A program made the position numbers and the translations under genes. The notes below the pieces were generated by a model. It was not told where the DNA came from. It made no database searches and saw nothing but the letters and a program-made list of their open reading frames with translations. From Chloroflexota bacterium (GTDB lineage Bacteria > Chloroflexota > Anaerolineae > Anaerolineales > E44-bin32), in the NCBI GenBank assembly GCA_022561215.1, contig JADFRQ010000010.1:1-64000 (forward strand): a stretch of DNA of 64,000 bases, written 5' to 3'. How positions within the stretch are numbered: position 1 is the first letter of the stretch; each line of letters begins with the position of its first letter. This document shows positions 42,019 through 52,352 of the stretch, piece by piece.

Positions 42019-43349
42019 TTTAGGGGTTCCTTTTGGATATCTTGAGCAGTCATTGAAAGCCAATCCAATAGAAAGCTCTCATTTGAACTTAAATGATCTT
42101 GAGCAGATTGAGAAAAAGCACGGAATATGTTTTGAGCATCGCTGGAACTTGTGCCGCGGTTGATCATTAGTTTATACAACCAGTTCAGATCATGTGTGAG
42201 CAGCTCAATTTCCCCGATTTTCAATGCCGCGCAGATGCTCTTGTTCAGGTGATTAATTGTATACCAAACGAGCGATGGCGGAATCGCACTGTTGGCGAGG
42301 GAAATTTCAGTACCACTCGCAATCTGATGGGCCGCGTCCTGGAAATGACCCAGGGCCAACGTGTATTGTTCAGTAATAGATATACCCTCATTGCGCTGAA
42401 TTCCCCTGGCAATCAGTGTAACAATATTCGATTGTGCTTGCTCAAGATGCTCGCCCAAAAAATGGCCGGGAATATGTTTGTGCAATTCCGGCAAGCAGTT
42501 GAAGATATAGCCACCGAACCCGAATGGAATTTTGTGCTCATCCAGCAACTTTCCCGTGTCAATAAGATTGGAAGCGCTATCGAGTTGTTGTGCACAGGCA
42601 ATGACCATTTGTGGTCTGATCTGTTTTAGCGTAGCGGGCAGCTGCTCCAACGGGGTGTTTGTTCCCAAATAATAGACTGCAAACCCGGAACGCTTAAGGA
42701 GGAGAGTCAGCAGCTTAGGGGCAAAAGCATGCTCCTCCGACGGAGGGCAGAGGATCAGCAATCGATCAGATTTCGTTGGAAGAGGGGCTGCCAGGAGAAG
42801 GCCGCTCAGGCGGGTCGTTACATGCTCGGTTGTAAAGTGCTCCTGTTGAACCGAAATTGCTCCGGCGTGCCATAATTCGCCGATTTCCGAGAGACCCTTC
42901 TGCATGATTTGAAAACAGACCCGCTCAACCGGAAACATTGCGAATGCTTGGGATAGAATACGGTCGGCAAGTGTTTCCTCGTAGTCCAGCAATGCCGCGA
43001 TCCATTGCTCTCGAAGCCGCTGCAGGTTTTTTCCACCAAGGATTAAATTGTCGTTCGCACCCGACAGAGGAAGAGGCACTTCTTCTAACGGATCCTGTTT
43101 TTGAGCTTCAAAGGAATGCCACAACTTGACGGCACGACTTATGGAGAGGCCTTCCTCTTGTCGCGCAGCCAGCCATTTCAGCGTATTAATATCACGCTGC
43201 GAATACAAACGATGGCCACCGGCAGAGCGAGTGGGCTTTGGTAATCCATAGCGCCGTTCCCAAGCCCGAAGAGTATCGGGCTTGATGCCTGTTTCGCGAA
43301 CCACTGCGCGTGAGTTATAGGGTTGATCCCTCGATGAATTTGGAGTCAA
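42015..43349 (-). CDS. MerR-family regulator with B12-binding domain, CarH/LitR-like
   Basis: MerR HTH TGIKPDTLRAWERRYGLPKPTRSAGGHRLYSQRDINTLKWL; W-x9-EH (WHAGAISVQQEH); PPSEEHAFAPKLL with candidate axial His; unassigned C-terminal extension. Confidence 0.88.
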   Translation of the reverse strand: MTPNSSRDQPYNSRAVVRETGIKPDTLRAWERRYGLPKPTRSAGGHRLYSQRDINTLKWLAARQEEGLSISRAVKLWHSFEAQKQDPLEEVPLPLSGANDNLILGGKNLQRLREQWIAALLDYEETLADRILSQAFAMFPVERVCFQIMQKGLSEIGELWHAGAISVQQEHFTTEHVTTRLSGLLLAAPLPTKSDRLLILCPPSEEHAFAPKLLTLLLKRSGFAVYYLGTNTPLEQLPATLKQIRPQMVIACAQQLDSASNLIDTGKLLDEHKIPFGFGGYIFNCLPELHKHIPGHFLGEHLEQAQSNIVTLIARGIQRNEGISITEQYTLALGHFQDAAHQIASGTEISLANSAIPPSLVWYTINHLNKSICAALKIGEIELLTHDLNWLYKLMINRGTSSSDAQNIFRAFSQSAQDHLSSNESFLLDWLSMTAQDIQKEPLK

Positions 43350-43489
43350 TTGTTTGTCTCTTGGATGAATATTTTCTGACTACAAATTATGAATCCTTTT
43401 TGTTTTTCATCCTCGTTTTGCATCGGGTGATACATAAATTGGGCCGTCCTCGCAGCACTATCCTATAATCCGCCCGCATTGAAAATCAC

Positions 43490-43631
43490 ATGTAGGGGCA
43501 TCGGCGAGCTAAAGCTCGTCGGCTAAACCCCGTTACCAGACGCCTCTGCGCACGTAAACATAGTGCAGGTTAGAAAACGAAATTGGTTTTCTATTTTCAA
43601 ATCGAAAAGTAGTTCCTTTTGAAACAACGCG
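43490..43631. repeat. Degenerate or rearranged copy of the MITE-like element, copy 4
   Basis: AGGGGCATCGGCGAGCTAAAGCTCGTCGG plus GAAATTGGTTTTCTATTTTCAAATCGAAAAGTAGTTCCTTTTGAAAC resembling the core and right arm of copies 1 and 2. Confidence 0.45.
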
Positions 43632-44681
43632 CACGCTTAATTATGCCAATATTTGTAAAGAAATTCAAGAAATATATTTGGACAATATCTTGTTTTACGG
43701 AGCCTACGGCGGTTAAAGGCCGCAACGAATTAAAAATGCTGAAACGCGCTTCTCCATCCAGGAAATATCTTCTCCGGCTCATTTGCAGGTAGATATTGCC
43801 ACAATCCGTGGGTAGCAAAAGGTAGAGGTGAATATGCGATCCTCTGACGCGGCAACCCGATGGAACGCAATTATTTCGACGGGGCGAAAATAGGCCGATG
43901 AACCCAAATCGGGATCAACAAAATCTTTTCAAATGGTCAAAATATCTCTTTCGAATATGCAATTTGGCTCAAGCATCAAGCGCGCTTCACCCGGGTTGGG
44001 GGAAAGCCATTCTAGTTGGATCTTCAACTCCTCGAAATTTAATAGCCAGTTCTGCACAGGGCAATATTTCTTCCCTAAAGCCAGAAGCCGAATGCCTGAT
44101 AACATCCCCTGCGAATGATGCATTGAAATAAGCCCGGGTTGAACCGACGAAAAGGGTTGTTTGTGCACATAATCTGGCTTAATGAGAATTGAATTAAACA
44201 TCTCGACTTGGAGAAATTCATGCATGGGGCCCGCTGACCTAATTTGGGCTTGCCCTTCTCAACATCAACCATCCCATTAAGCCATGTTGCCATCCTTAAA
44301 TGAAAATAACCTACGGTTCCCTAACCGACGCGCAAAAATGTAAATTGTTCATTCCTGTATGATCAACTTCCGACCAGGTCTCATTCGCCCGAAAATATCG
44401 TGGAAACTCCAATTTACAACCATGCAATTTGCGCGGGTGAAATATCTGATTAGTAAAAATACGATCTCCGCGACAGTTGCATCTATTGGGAATTGATACG
44501 CAAGCGAAGGACAACAATAATAGGGGTACGTCCCACATACGCATGATGAGGCATCATCACCGTAATCCATCTTTGAGAACCTCAGTTTGAAAAATTGGAT
44601 TTGCTGTTCCGTGCGGAGGTTTTCCGCAAAAGATGCCTCCATCTTCGATCAGCTCACGCGGATCAGAGATGGGTGTGAAGG

Positions 44682-44754
44682 TGCCCCCAGGGGGATTCGA
44701 ACCCCCGTTTCAGGCTTGAAAGGCCTACGTCCTAGTCCCCTAGACGATGGGGGC
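44682..44754 (-). tRNA. tRNA-Glu (anticodon TTC)
   Basis: GCCCCCATCGTCTAGGGGACTAGGACGTAGGCCTTTCAAGCCTGAAACGGGGGTTCGAATCCCCCTGGGGGCA; cloverleaf stems and TTC anticodon read by hand; CCA not encoded. Confidence 0.95.
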
Positions 44755-44789
44755 GAAGGCCGAATTTTACCATGCTGATTCTCGCGCGG

Positions 44790-46187
44790 TCAACGCCCGA
44801 GTTTCCTTCGCTGCTTCCCGCCACGATAGGACGGAACAGTGATCGGCTTAATTTGGCACAGCCTTTGGTCGCGCATGCGCGATCGAAGTCGTGGATCGAT
44901 TTCCTCAAACTGATCGGAGGAGGTGATGATGGTTGGTAATGTGGCGTTGTAACGGTAATTGAAGAGTTGATAAAGTTTTTCTTTTACCCAAGGCTTCATC
45001 GCCTGCGAGCCAAGATCATCCAGAATCAAGAGCGGCGCGGTGCGAATTTCTTCGAAGCGCCGATCATAGGAGATTGAGCTCGCAGGATTAAAGGTTGCGC
45101 GTAGGTGATCGAGCATATCTGGGACCACTACGAATATCACCGTGAATCCTTGACTGGCGCGATAGTTTGCAATGGCCGCGGCAATGTGTGTTTTTCCACA
45201 TCCATACGTACCGGTAAAAACTATCCAACCCTCAGGATCTTCCGCAAACTTTTTCGCAGTCTTAAAGGCCTCCTCTAAAGTACGCTGATCGGCAGGATCG
45301 AGCCTTTCGCGCTTTCTTAAATTAAATGTTCCAAACGTCTGCCGAGAGTGCAAAGCGAGCGACGATAATTCATGCTGGCCGCTATCGTCCACGGGCCGTC
45401 GATAATCCGGCGCCTGGATGAAAATATGGGCAACTACATCCGGATCCGATAAACGCGAACGAATGCGACCTTCAATTTCTGCAAGCATTAAATTGGTGGT
45501 CACCACAAGCGGCAATTTATTGATATAGCGATAATTCAAAATTTGGAAAAGTTTTTCACGCGCCCAATCCGTAGCACTCTGTGTACCAAAGTCATCAAGA
45601 ATCAGCAGCGGCGTATTGCGGATCTCATTAAAGCGTTGCTCAAACGATGTATTCTTATCGCTAAATGTAAAACGCAAGGAATCGAGCAGATCCGGGACGG
45701 TTAAGAATAGTGTCGAAATACCTCTCGACGCGCATTCATTTCCGATCGCCGCCGCAAGATGCGTTTTTCCCACCCCAAAGTGGCCTTGAATTAATAGCCA
45801 ACCCTGAAGAGTTTCGGCATAAGTGCGTGCTTGGTTGCGGGCGCGTTCAATCGAATCTTGCTGCTGTTCTCCCAACCCCATTCGTCCGCGTGGGGTAAAG
45901 CTCTCAAAAGTAAGATGTTCCAATTCATCGAGGTTGCTAAATTGATAAAGCCGCGATCGAATTCGATCGCGAATCGCCTCGCTGCGGCAAGAGCAGATTT
46001 CCAATTTGCCGAAGTTCGGATGGCCAACAGGATGGTCTTCCCTTAAATAACCCACTCCCTTGCAATAAGGGCAATTTGGGTCGCCAAGCATCTCACTCTT
46101 CGGAGGGGACTTATTCTCAGTCGTCGAACCATCCGCGGAGGTATTTTCGGCGAGCTTTTTCAGTGTCTCCTCGATCTTCTCGGGCAT
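44790..46187 (-). CDS. DnaC/DnaI/IstB-like helicase loader with two AAA+ modules and an N-terminal Cys zinc motif
   Basis: CPYCKGVGYL...CSC; Walker A GHFGVGKTH and GTYGCGKTH; Walker B LLILDDFG and LLILDDLG; start placed at MPEKIEE. Confidence 0.85.
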   Translation of the reverse strand: MPEKIEETLKKLAENTSADGSTTENKSPPKSEMLGDPNCPYCKGVGYLREDHPVGHPNFGKLEICSCRSEAIRDRIRSRLYQFSNLDELEHLTFESFTPRGRMGLGEQQQDSIERARNQARTYAETLQGWLLIQGHFGVGKTHLAAAIGNECASRGISTLFLTVPDLLDSLRFTFSDKNTSFEQRFNEIRNTPLLILDDFGTQSATDWAREKLFQILNYRYINKLPLVVTTNLMLAEIEGRIRSRLSDPDVVAHIFIQAPDYRRPVDDSGQHELSSLALHSRQTFGTFNLRKRERLDPADQRTLEEAFKTAKKFAEDPEGWIVFTGTYGCGKTHIAAAIANYRASQGFTVIFVVVPDMLDHLRATFNPASSISYDRRFEEIRTAPLLILDDLGSQAMKPWVKEKLYQLFNYRYNATLPTIITSSDQFEEIDPRLRSRMRDQRLCQIKPITVPSYRGGKQRRKLGR

Positions 46188-46812
46188 CCTTTCCTCTCGT
46201 TTGCCATCCCTCAAGGATAGCACTGATGTAGGACCATTTGCGCACATTATTCTCGACGGCGATTTGCATTGCTTCCTCAATCCAGCTCTCAGAATATGCT
46301 GTTTCGGCGTCTCGTAGGGTATCTGCAATCATTGGCGTGAGCGGGCCGATATTCTGTTCATAAAGTGCAAAAATGTTGGGTCGATTGTCTCGCAGTTCAA
46401 CCGGGGCATTGGATCGTCCGCTTGGCTGCCATTCTCCGGATTTTATCGCCCGCACGGCGGCTTGTCCTTTGGCGTTGTTCAAGAAATAAAGATTTTCCGT
46501 CCCGTCTGAAAAATCGAGATCAACCCTGAGCAATGTACCTCTGGCGATTGTGCGCTCTAATGCTTCATCGAGCGCTTCTTCTGCGGAGAGAGATGTTGAT
46601 TTCAAACCATCGAGCAATAATTTATCACCCAGCATATCCTGGCGTTGAACATAACGAAAGCGACCATCTTTGTGATCCATAGCCCAGAAGACGTACAAGG
46701 TGACCTTGAGTTCTCCGAGGTGGTCGATGGCGGGCAACAGCTCACTGAAAAAAAGCCCGGGGAGGGCGGTGGTTTTAGTCTGATTATCCGGAAATCCAGA
46801 GAAAGTGCTCAT
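46117..46812 (-). CDS. DnaD-domain replication protein
   Basis: NIFALYEQNIGPLTPMIADTLRDAETAYSESWIEEAMQIAVENNVRKWSYISAILEGW. Confidence 0.88.
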   Translation of the reverse strand: MSTFSGFPDNQTKTTALPGLFFSELLPAIDHLGELKVTLYVFWAMDHKDGRFRYVQRQDMLGDKLLLDGLKSTSLSAEEALDEALERTIARGTLLRVDLDFSDGTENLYFLNNAKGQAAVRAIKSGEWQPSGRSNAPVELRDNRPNIFALYEQNIGPLTPMIADTLRDAETAYSESWIEEAMQIAVENNVRKWSYISAILEGWQTRGKDAREDRGDTEKARRKYLRGWFDD

Positions 46813-46861
46813 AAATGTTGCGCGCGATCCAAGAAAATGATGCAGTGATAGATTAATTAAC

Positions 46862-48253
46862 TCAATTTGGTTCCGCTAATGAAACATGCCTTGTTTCGGC
46901 GTTTTCGAATTTTGCAAGATCTTTTCTGAAGACGAGTTCGATACTCCCCACTGGCCCATTACGATGTTTGGAAACAATTATTTCCGCCACATTTTCCTTC
47001 AAGCTGTCACTTTCATATTGATCCGCGCGGTAGATAAACATCACCACATCCGAATCTTGCTCAAGGCTGCCTGATTCGCGCAAATCGGAAAGTATGGGGC
47101 GTTTATCTGCCCGCTGCTCGACCGCTCTCGAAAGCTGGGCTGCGGCGAGAACCGGAACATTGAGTTCGCGGGCGAGCACCTTAAGGTTGCGAGATATATA
47201 CGAAACCTCTTGAACCCGATTATCCATCCGCGTCTCACCTGTCATCAGCTGAAGATAATCGACGATGATCAAGTCGAGACCGAATTCCATATGCAGCCGC
47301 CGGCATTTCGTCCGCAGCTGCAGGGGTGTGATCGCCGGTGTATCATCCAGGAAAATGCTGGCATCTCCCAATGTGCTTACCGCTTGGGTGAACAATGGCC
47401 ATTCGTCGTCATGTAGATCACCCAGGCGCAATCTTTGGGAATTAATGCTCGTCTCTTGGGCGATCAGGCGCTGGACCAGTTGCTCGTTTGACATCTCGAG
47501 TGAGAAAACGGCCACATGTTTCTTGTGCAGCTGGCTGGCATTCTTTGCGACCGAAAGACAGAATCCGGATTTGCCTTGACCAGGTCGCCCGGCAATGATT
47601 AGCAAATCACTGGGCTGCATTCCGCCTAGAAGTCGATCCAAATCGATGAACCCTGTTGGCACACCGAGCGATTCATCCCGGTGGCGGGCCAGGTAATCAA
47701 TCCGATCATAGTATTCACTGAGCACCTTTTTAATCGGCAGCAGTTCATGGGTTAGGCGGCGTTCGCTCACGCCAAATATGGCTTTCTCGGCGTCGTTTAC
47801 AACTTCGTCAATTTGCGTCTCGGATTGGTATGCCAAACGAGCTATCTGATTGGCCGCCTGCAGCAGCCTTCGTCGCGTCGCTGTTTCTTCCACAAGATGA
47901 CCATACGCTTCGGCATGCAGTGAGGTGGGTACATTGGCGATTAGCGCCGCAAGGTATGCCGTTCCACCGCCTTCCTCAAGGCGTGAATTGCGTTCCAGTT
48001 CCTCCGAGACGGTCAGGACATCGATGGGCAGACGTTGGTTGACAAGTGCTTCAAACGCCTCCCAAATCCATTGGTTGCGATGAAGAAAAAAATCTTCTCC
48101 TGATAAAAATTGAGCGACATCATAATAGGCTTCGGGGTTTACGAGCACTGCGCCGAGTACGGCTTCTTCGGCATCGCGCACATGCGGTAGAGCTTGTCGT
48201 TCATTGCTTGAACTCTCCGACGAGGGAGATGCAGAAAAATTGAAATCACTCAT
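46862..48253 (-). CDS. dnaB: replicative DNA helicase
   Basis: LPHVRDAEEAVLGAVLVNPEAY, IIAGRPGQGKSGFCLSVAKNA, LDLIIVDYLQLMTG, SDLRESGSLEQDSDVVMFIYR. Confidence 0.96.
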   Translation of the reverse strand: MSDFNFSASPSSESSSNERQALPHVRDAEEAVLGAVLVNPEAYYDVAQFLSGEDFFLHRNQWIWEAFEALVNQRLPIDVLTVSEELERNSRLEEGGGTAYLAALIANVPTSLHAEAYGHLVEETATRRRLLQAANQIARLAYQSETQIDEVVNDAEKAIFGVSERRLTHELLPIKKVLSEYYDRIDYLARHRDESLGVPTGFIDLDRLLGGMQPSDLLIIAGRPGQGKSGFCLSVAKNASQLHKKHVAVFSLEMSNEQLVQRLIAQETSINSQRLRLGDLHDDEWPLFTQAVSTLGDASIFLDDTPAITPLQLRTKCRRLHMEFGLDLIIVDYLQLMTGETRMDNRVQEVSYISRNLKVLARELNVPVLAAAQLSRAVEQRADKRPILSDLRESGSLEQDSDVVMFIYRADQYESDSLKENVAEIIVSKHRNGPVGSIELVFRKDLAKFENAETRHVSLAEPN

Positions 48254-48338
48254 AGGAAAAGGGAATCTCGATTAATTGTTGGTTAATCAGTTTAATCAAT
48301 TCGTGGGTCACATGGTGAGTGCAACGAAATACGGGGGA

Positions 48339-48878
48339 CTATTCCTCGTCTCCCTCAACAGGGTCAATATCTTCCAAATCTAAAGATTCAACAAAATCCT
48401 TGAATACCTCTAAGCGTTCTTCCCCCTCTTCAATTTCAAGCTCATCTTCGCCAACTTCAACTTCCGGAGCGGAGGCTGCTTCATTCATCACATCTTCGTC
48501 AACAAAAATGGGCACATGAACGCGCACAGCAAGGGCGAGTGCATCCGAGGGCCGCGAGTCGATTTCGAGTTCCTGGCCATCAGCACTTATCAGGATTTTG
48601 GCATAAAAAACATCCTCTCGCAGCTCGGTAATATTTACCTGTTTAACCTCAGCGCCAAGCGAATTTACCAAATTTCGAAGAAGATCATGGGTAAGGGGTC
48701 GCGAAACTTCCAATTCTTGAAGGCTTACCGTGATTGCTTCCGCCTCGTATGGACCAATCCAGATGGAAAGAAATCGTTCGGAAGAGGCATCCTTAAGGAT
48801 CACAACTCTATGCTGCGACATTAAGCTTACCCGAATGCTGTCGATCAGAACTTCGACCATCCCAGAATTTCCGGCCAC
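48339..48878 (-). CDS. bifunctional nuclease family protein (DUF151) with acidic C-terminal tail
   Basis: LSIWIGPYEAEAI, RPLTHDLLRNLV, IDSRPSDALALAVR. Confidence 0.9.
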   Translation of the reverse strand: MAGNSGMVEVLIDSIRVSLMSQHRVVILKDASSERFLSIWIGPYEAEAITVSLQELEVSRPLTHDLLRNLVNSLGAEVKQVNITELREDVFYAKILISADGQELEIDSRPSDALALAVRVHVPIFVDEDVMNEAASAPEVEVGEDELEIEEGEERLEVFKDFVESLDLEDIDPVEGDEE

Positions 48879-49140
48879 TCAAACCACCTCATGTTTACAA
48901 ATGTAATGAATCGATAACTAGAATTGCGAGATTTTCTGCGCATGGATAATCCAATGGCGGAACGTATCGCAAGGTGGTTTGCATTCTAACACACACGCAT
49001 CCGGGTTAAGACATAATCTATTCTAGATTTTAATTCCCGGGGTCATTTTTTTTGGGATGGGCGGCTCACTAATCTAATGAGGGCCGCATGATAATGACCT
49101 ATCGCGACGCACCGTCCTGCGGAAACTCTGTACTGGGAGC

Positions 49141-50061
49141 TTAATGCTTCATCATACCGTGTACGCTAATTTGTGCGGCAATATGTGCATTGTTGAGCAA
49201 TAATGCCTGATTGGCACGCAGCGTCGCGCCATCAGAATTTTCCGCCAAGCGGGTTAACAGGTAAGGCGTAAGATTCCTGCCAGTAATTTTTTCGGCCCTT
49301 GCCTCGGAAAGTGCGATTTCTATCAGTTCCTCCGTTTCAGCAAGTGGAATTGCAGCTTTGGGAGGGCACGGCACGCACACCAAGATCGCTCCCAATCCCA
49401 GCGCCCAATGGGCATGCAGCACGTTTACGACCTCTTCGACGGAATCAACTCTGACATCGATAGGGAGTCCCGAGCTTGGCGATATGAAAGCGGGGAATTC
49501 ATCCGTTTGCCACCCAAGTGTGGGAACTCCAACAGTCTCCAGCCATTCGAGAGTTTTGGGTATATCCAAAATAGTTTTGGCTCCGGAACACACAACCGCA
49601 ATGGGAGCACGCGCCAGTTCGTTGAGATCGGCGGATACATCACCGCTTGCACCGCGGTGGACTCCACCGATGCCCCCCGTGGCAAACACCTTCAACCCCG
49701 CCCTTTGGGCGATATAACAGGTTGCGGCAACTGTAGTGCCGCCGGTTAGACCGCGAGCAGCTGCCAAGCCAAGATCACGGGTACTAATTTTGATAGCTTC
49801 GGCTTCCAGCGCTAAATCCTCAAGCTGTGCGGTTCTTAATCCAAGGCAGATTTTTCCTCTTATGACCGCTATTGTCGCAGGCTCAGCGTTTGCAGACCGT
49901 ATTTTTTTCTGCATTTGAGTTGCCAGGTCGAGGTTCATCGGGCGAGGAAGGCCATGTGTAATAACGGCTGATTCGAGGGCTACAATCGGCCGCCGATCTT
50001 CGATCGCGGCTTGTACTGACGGTGAAAGATGCAGCCATGAGGGCAGGGTCGGATCGCTCAA
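49141..50061 (-). CDS. psuG: pseudouridine-5'-phosphate glycosidase
   Basis: VALESAVITHGLPRPMN, TGGTTVAATCYIA, VFATGGIGGVHRGA, VCSGAKTILDIPKTLEWLET. Confidence 0.95.
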   Translation of the reverse strand: MSDPTLPSWLHLSPSVQAAIEDRRPIVALESAVITHGLPRPMNLDLATQMQKKIRSANAEPATIAVIRGKICLGLRTAQLEDLALEAEAIKISTRDLGLAAARGLTGGTTVAATCYIAQRAGLKVFATGGIGGVHRGASGDVSADLNELARAPIAVVCSGAKTILDIPKTLEWLETVGVPTLGWQTDEFPAFISPSSGLPIDVRVDSVEEVVNVLHAHWALGLGAILVCVPCPPKAAIPLAETEELIEIALSEARAEKITGRNLTPYLLTRLAENSDGATLRANQALLLNNAHIAAQISVHGMMKH

Positions 50062-50148
50062 AACAACCTCCTACAAGTTACTCTTTCTATGGGCATGTTT
50101 TCTTAAAAAACACGGCTTGAAAGTCTCGGACAACTAGATTCCATTCGC

Positions 50149-50706
50149 ATGATTCTAGCGCAAAGAATGGTTGTGGCCAAACAAGAGCATAGCCAAGCAG
50201 CAAAATCCCCGGCATCTGCCAATCTGTTCGGGAACTCGTTTACTAAACTTGCCATCGAGATGCAGAAACGCTACCCTTGTATCATTCTGAATGTGAAGGG
50301 TCGTGAATCTATGAGTCCAACCCGTCAAGATGAACTTAATTCCGTGCTCAATTCCCTTGCCGAAGATGTGAAAATTGCAAAATGGATTTCGCTTGTCGAT
50401 GGCGACGGATTTGTTGTGGCCAGCGTCTCTGCGGATATGGGGGATGATCAGGATCGAATCTCGGCAATGGCTGTGGCAATGGTTACCACCGCTGAAAGAG
50501 CAATTAATGAAATTGGGGGAGGTCGATTGCGCTACATCAACCTCGCTGGATCAAAAAGCCAAAATTTAATTGTCATCTTGAATGATGAGCGCTTGCTATC
50601 TATCGGGCTTCCGCCCAACGCGCGGCCGCAAAGTGCATTTACCCCGATTCTGAAGTGGATTCCCAAAGTTGTTGAAGTGCTTAATCGGAAATTCACTGGT
50701 TCCTAA
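50149..50706 (+). CDS. roadblock/LC7-domain protein
   Basis: Core QDELNSVLNSLAEDVKIAKWISLVDGDGFVVASVSADMGDDQDRISAMAVAMVTTAERAINEIGGG; true start may be downstream. Confidence 0.75.
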   Translation: MILAQRMVVAKQEHSQAAKSPASANLFGNSFTKLAIEMQKRYPCIILNVKGRESMSPTRQDELNSVLNSLAEDVKIAKWISLVDGDGFVVASVSADMGDDQDRISAMAVAMVTTAERAINEIGGGRLRYINLAGSKSQNLIVILNDERLLSIGLPPNARPQSAFTPILKWIPKVVEVLNRKFTGS

Positions 50707-50918
50707 AGCCCCCGATTACAAAGCTGCTGATTCCTGCAAACAATGTAAAATTATCTTCTGTATGGTGCAAAAAGTAGCGGATTGCCGCGCCAGGCAGGAA
50801 ATCATCCGAGCACAGATTCCCTCAAAATTGAAATGCTGAAACCCGACCGACAGATTAGATTTCATAGGATGAATTTAGATGAACTCATCTAGAAAACGTA
50901 TTTCATTCCCTTCTTTAG

Positions 50919-52247
50919 ATGCCTACTAATTCTCAGAAGCAGCTTTCTCTCGCGCAGGTGTTTCAAACTTGGTGGCCATTAGCAGTGAGCTGGCTGCTTA
51001 TGGCATTGGAATCTCCATTAATGAGTGCTGTTATCGCGAGGCTGCCGCAACCGGAGAAGAATTTGGCGGCCTGGGGGGGTGTGGTGTTCCCCTTGGCTCT
51101 GTTGATCGAAGCACCGGTGATCATGCTTCTGGCAGCATCGACAGCTCTGAGCAAGGATTGGAAAAATTACCAGATCTTGCGCAAATACATGATGATTGCG
51201 GGTGCATCGCTTACGTTGCTTCATTTTGGAGTCGCTTTCACGCCGCTCTTTGATTTCATCGTTGTGCGCATTATGAATTCACCGGCAGAGATCATAGAAC
51301 CAGCGCGCATCGGATTGAGGATTATGCTTCCCTGGACCTGGTCGATCGCATACCGTCGTTTCAATCAGGGTGTGCTCATTCGCTTTGGGCATTCCAAAGC
51401 CGTTGGGCTGGGCACTCTCGTTCGATTGACCAGTGTGGGGATAATCCTTGCAATTGGCTCCCTGGACGGTAGCTTTGCCGGAATCGTGGTCGCTACAGCT
51501 GCCATTGCGAGTGGAGTTTTGGCCGAGGCTGCCTACACCGGATTGCGAGTGCGAGGCGTCTTGCGCGATCAGGTAAAAAAGGCAATTCCAACCCAAAGCA
51601 TAATCGAACTTCGAGGGTTTTTAAAATTCTACATCCCGTTAGCGATGACCTCTATGCTCACAATGCTCATGATCCCGATGGGAAGTGCGGCAATGAGTCG
51701 CATGCCGCGCGCGTTGGAATCACTCGCCGCGTGGCCGGTGCTCTCCGGATTGGTTTTTATGCATCGCAGCATAGGGATGGCGTTTAACGAAGTGATGGTG
51801 GCGCTCCTGGATGAACCCAAATCCTATGTGGTCCTGAGTCGTTTTCGCAACATCCTGATCATCGTTTCAAGTGGTTTGCTGCTGCTCATCGCCGGCACAT
51901 CAATCTCGCAATTTTGGTTTCAGCGCCTTTCGGCTCTTTCCCCGCAGTTGGTACGCTTGGCCAGGATGGCAATCTGGTTCACCTTGCCCATACCTGCCAT
52001 GGGCGTTCTGCACAGCTTTTACCAGGGCATTCTCTTAAATAGCCAGAAGACACGCGGGATCACAGAGGCGATGGGCGTATTTCTCGTGGTTGCAGGATTT
52101 ATTCTTGCATTGGGAATTCTCTGGCAATTTCAGACGGGCGTTACGATTGTCTGGGTTGCATTTAGCGTCGGATCTATTGCCCAATATTTTTATCTTTCGC
52201 TTCGCAGCCGCGCGGCGACGGGAGCTCTCATTCTAGTAAAAAGTTGA
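50919..52247 (+). CDS. multi-pass membrane protein, MATE/MVF-like flippase superfamily (tentative)
   Basis: About 12 hydrophobic segments; motif-level resemblance only. Confidence 0.6.
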   Translation: MPTNSQKQLSLAQVFQTWWPLAVSWLLMALESPLMSAVIARLPQPEKNLAAWGGVVFPLALLIEAPVIMLLAASTALSKDWKNYQILRKYMMIAGASLTLLHFGVAFTPLFDFIVVRIMNSPAEIIEPARIGLRIMLPWTWSIAYRRFNQGVLIRFGHSKAVGLGTLVRLTSVGIILAIGSLDGSFAGIVVATAAIASGVLAEAAYTGLRVRGVLRDQVKKAIPTQSIIELRGFLKFYIPLAMTSMLTMLMIPMGSAAMSRMPRALESLAAWPVLSGLVFMHRSIGMAFNEVMVALLDEPKSYVVLSRFRNILIIVSSGLLLLIAGTSISQFWFQRLSALSPQLVRLARMAIWFTLPIPAMGVLHSFYQGILLNSQKTRGITEAMGVFLVVAGFILALGILWQFQTGVTIVWVAFSVGSIAQYFYLSLRSRAATGALILVKS

Positions 52248-52352
52248 AAGCTGAAGATCCGTATTGACGTGTTCACACATCAACCCATTGACATATTTCC
52301 CAATTTCTGCTCTTTATTTGACCTTTTACCTCTTCTACTTTAGACTGGGCAG

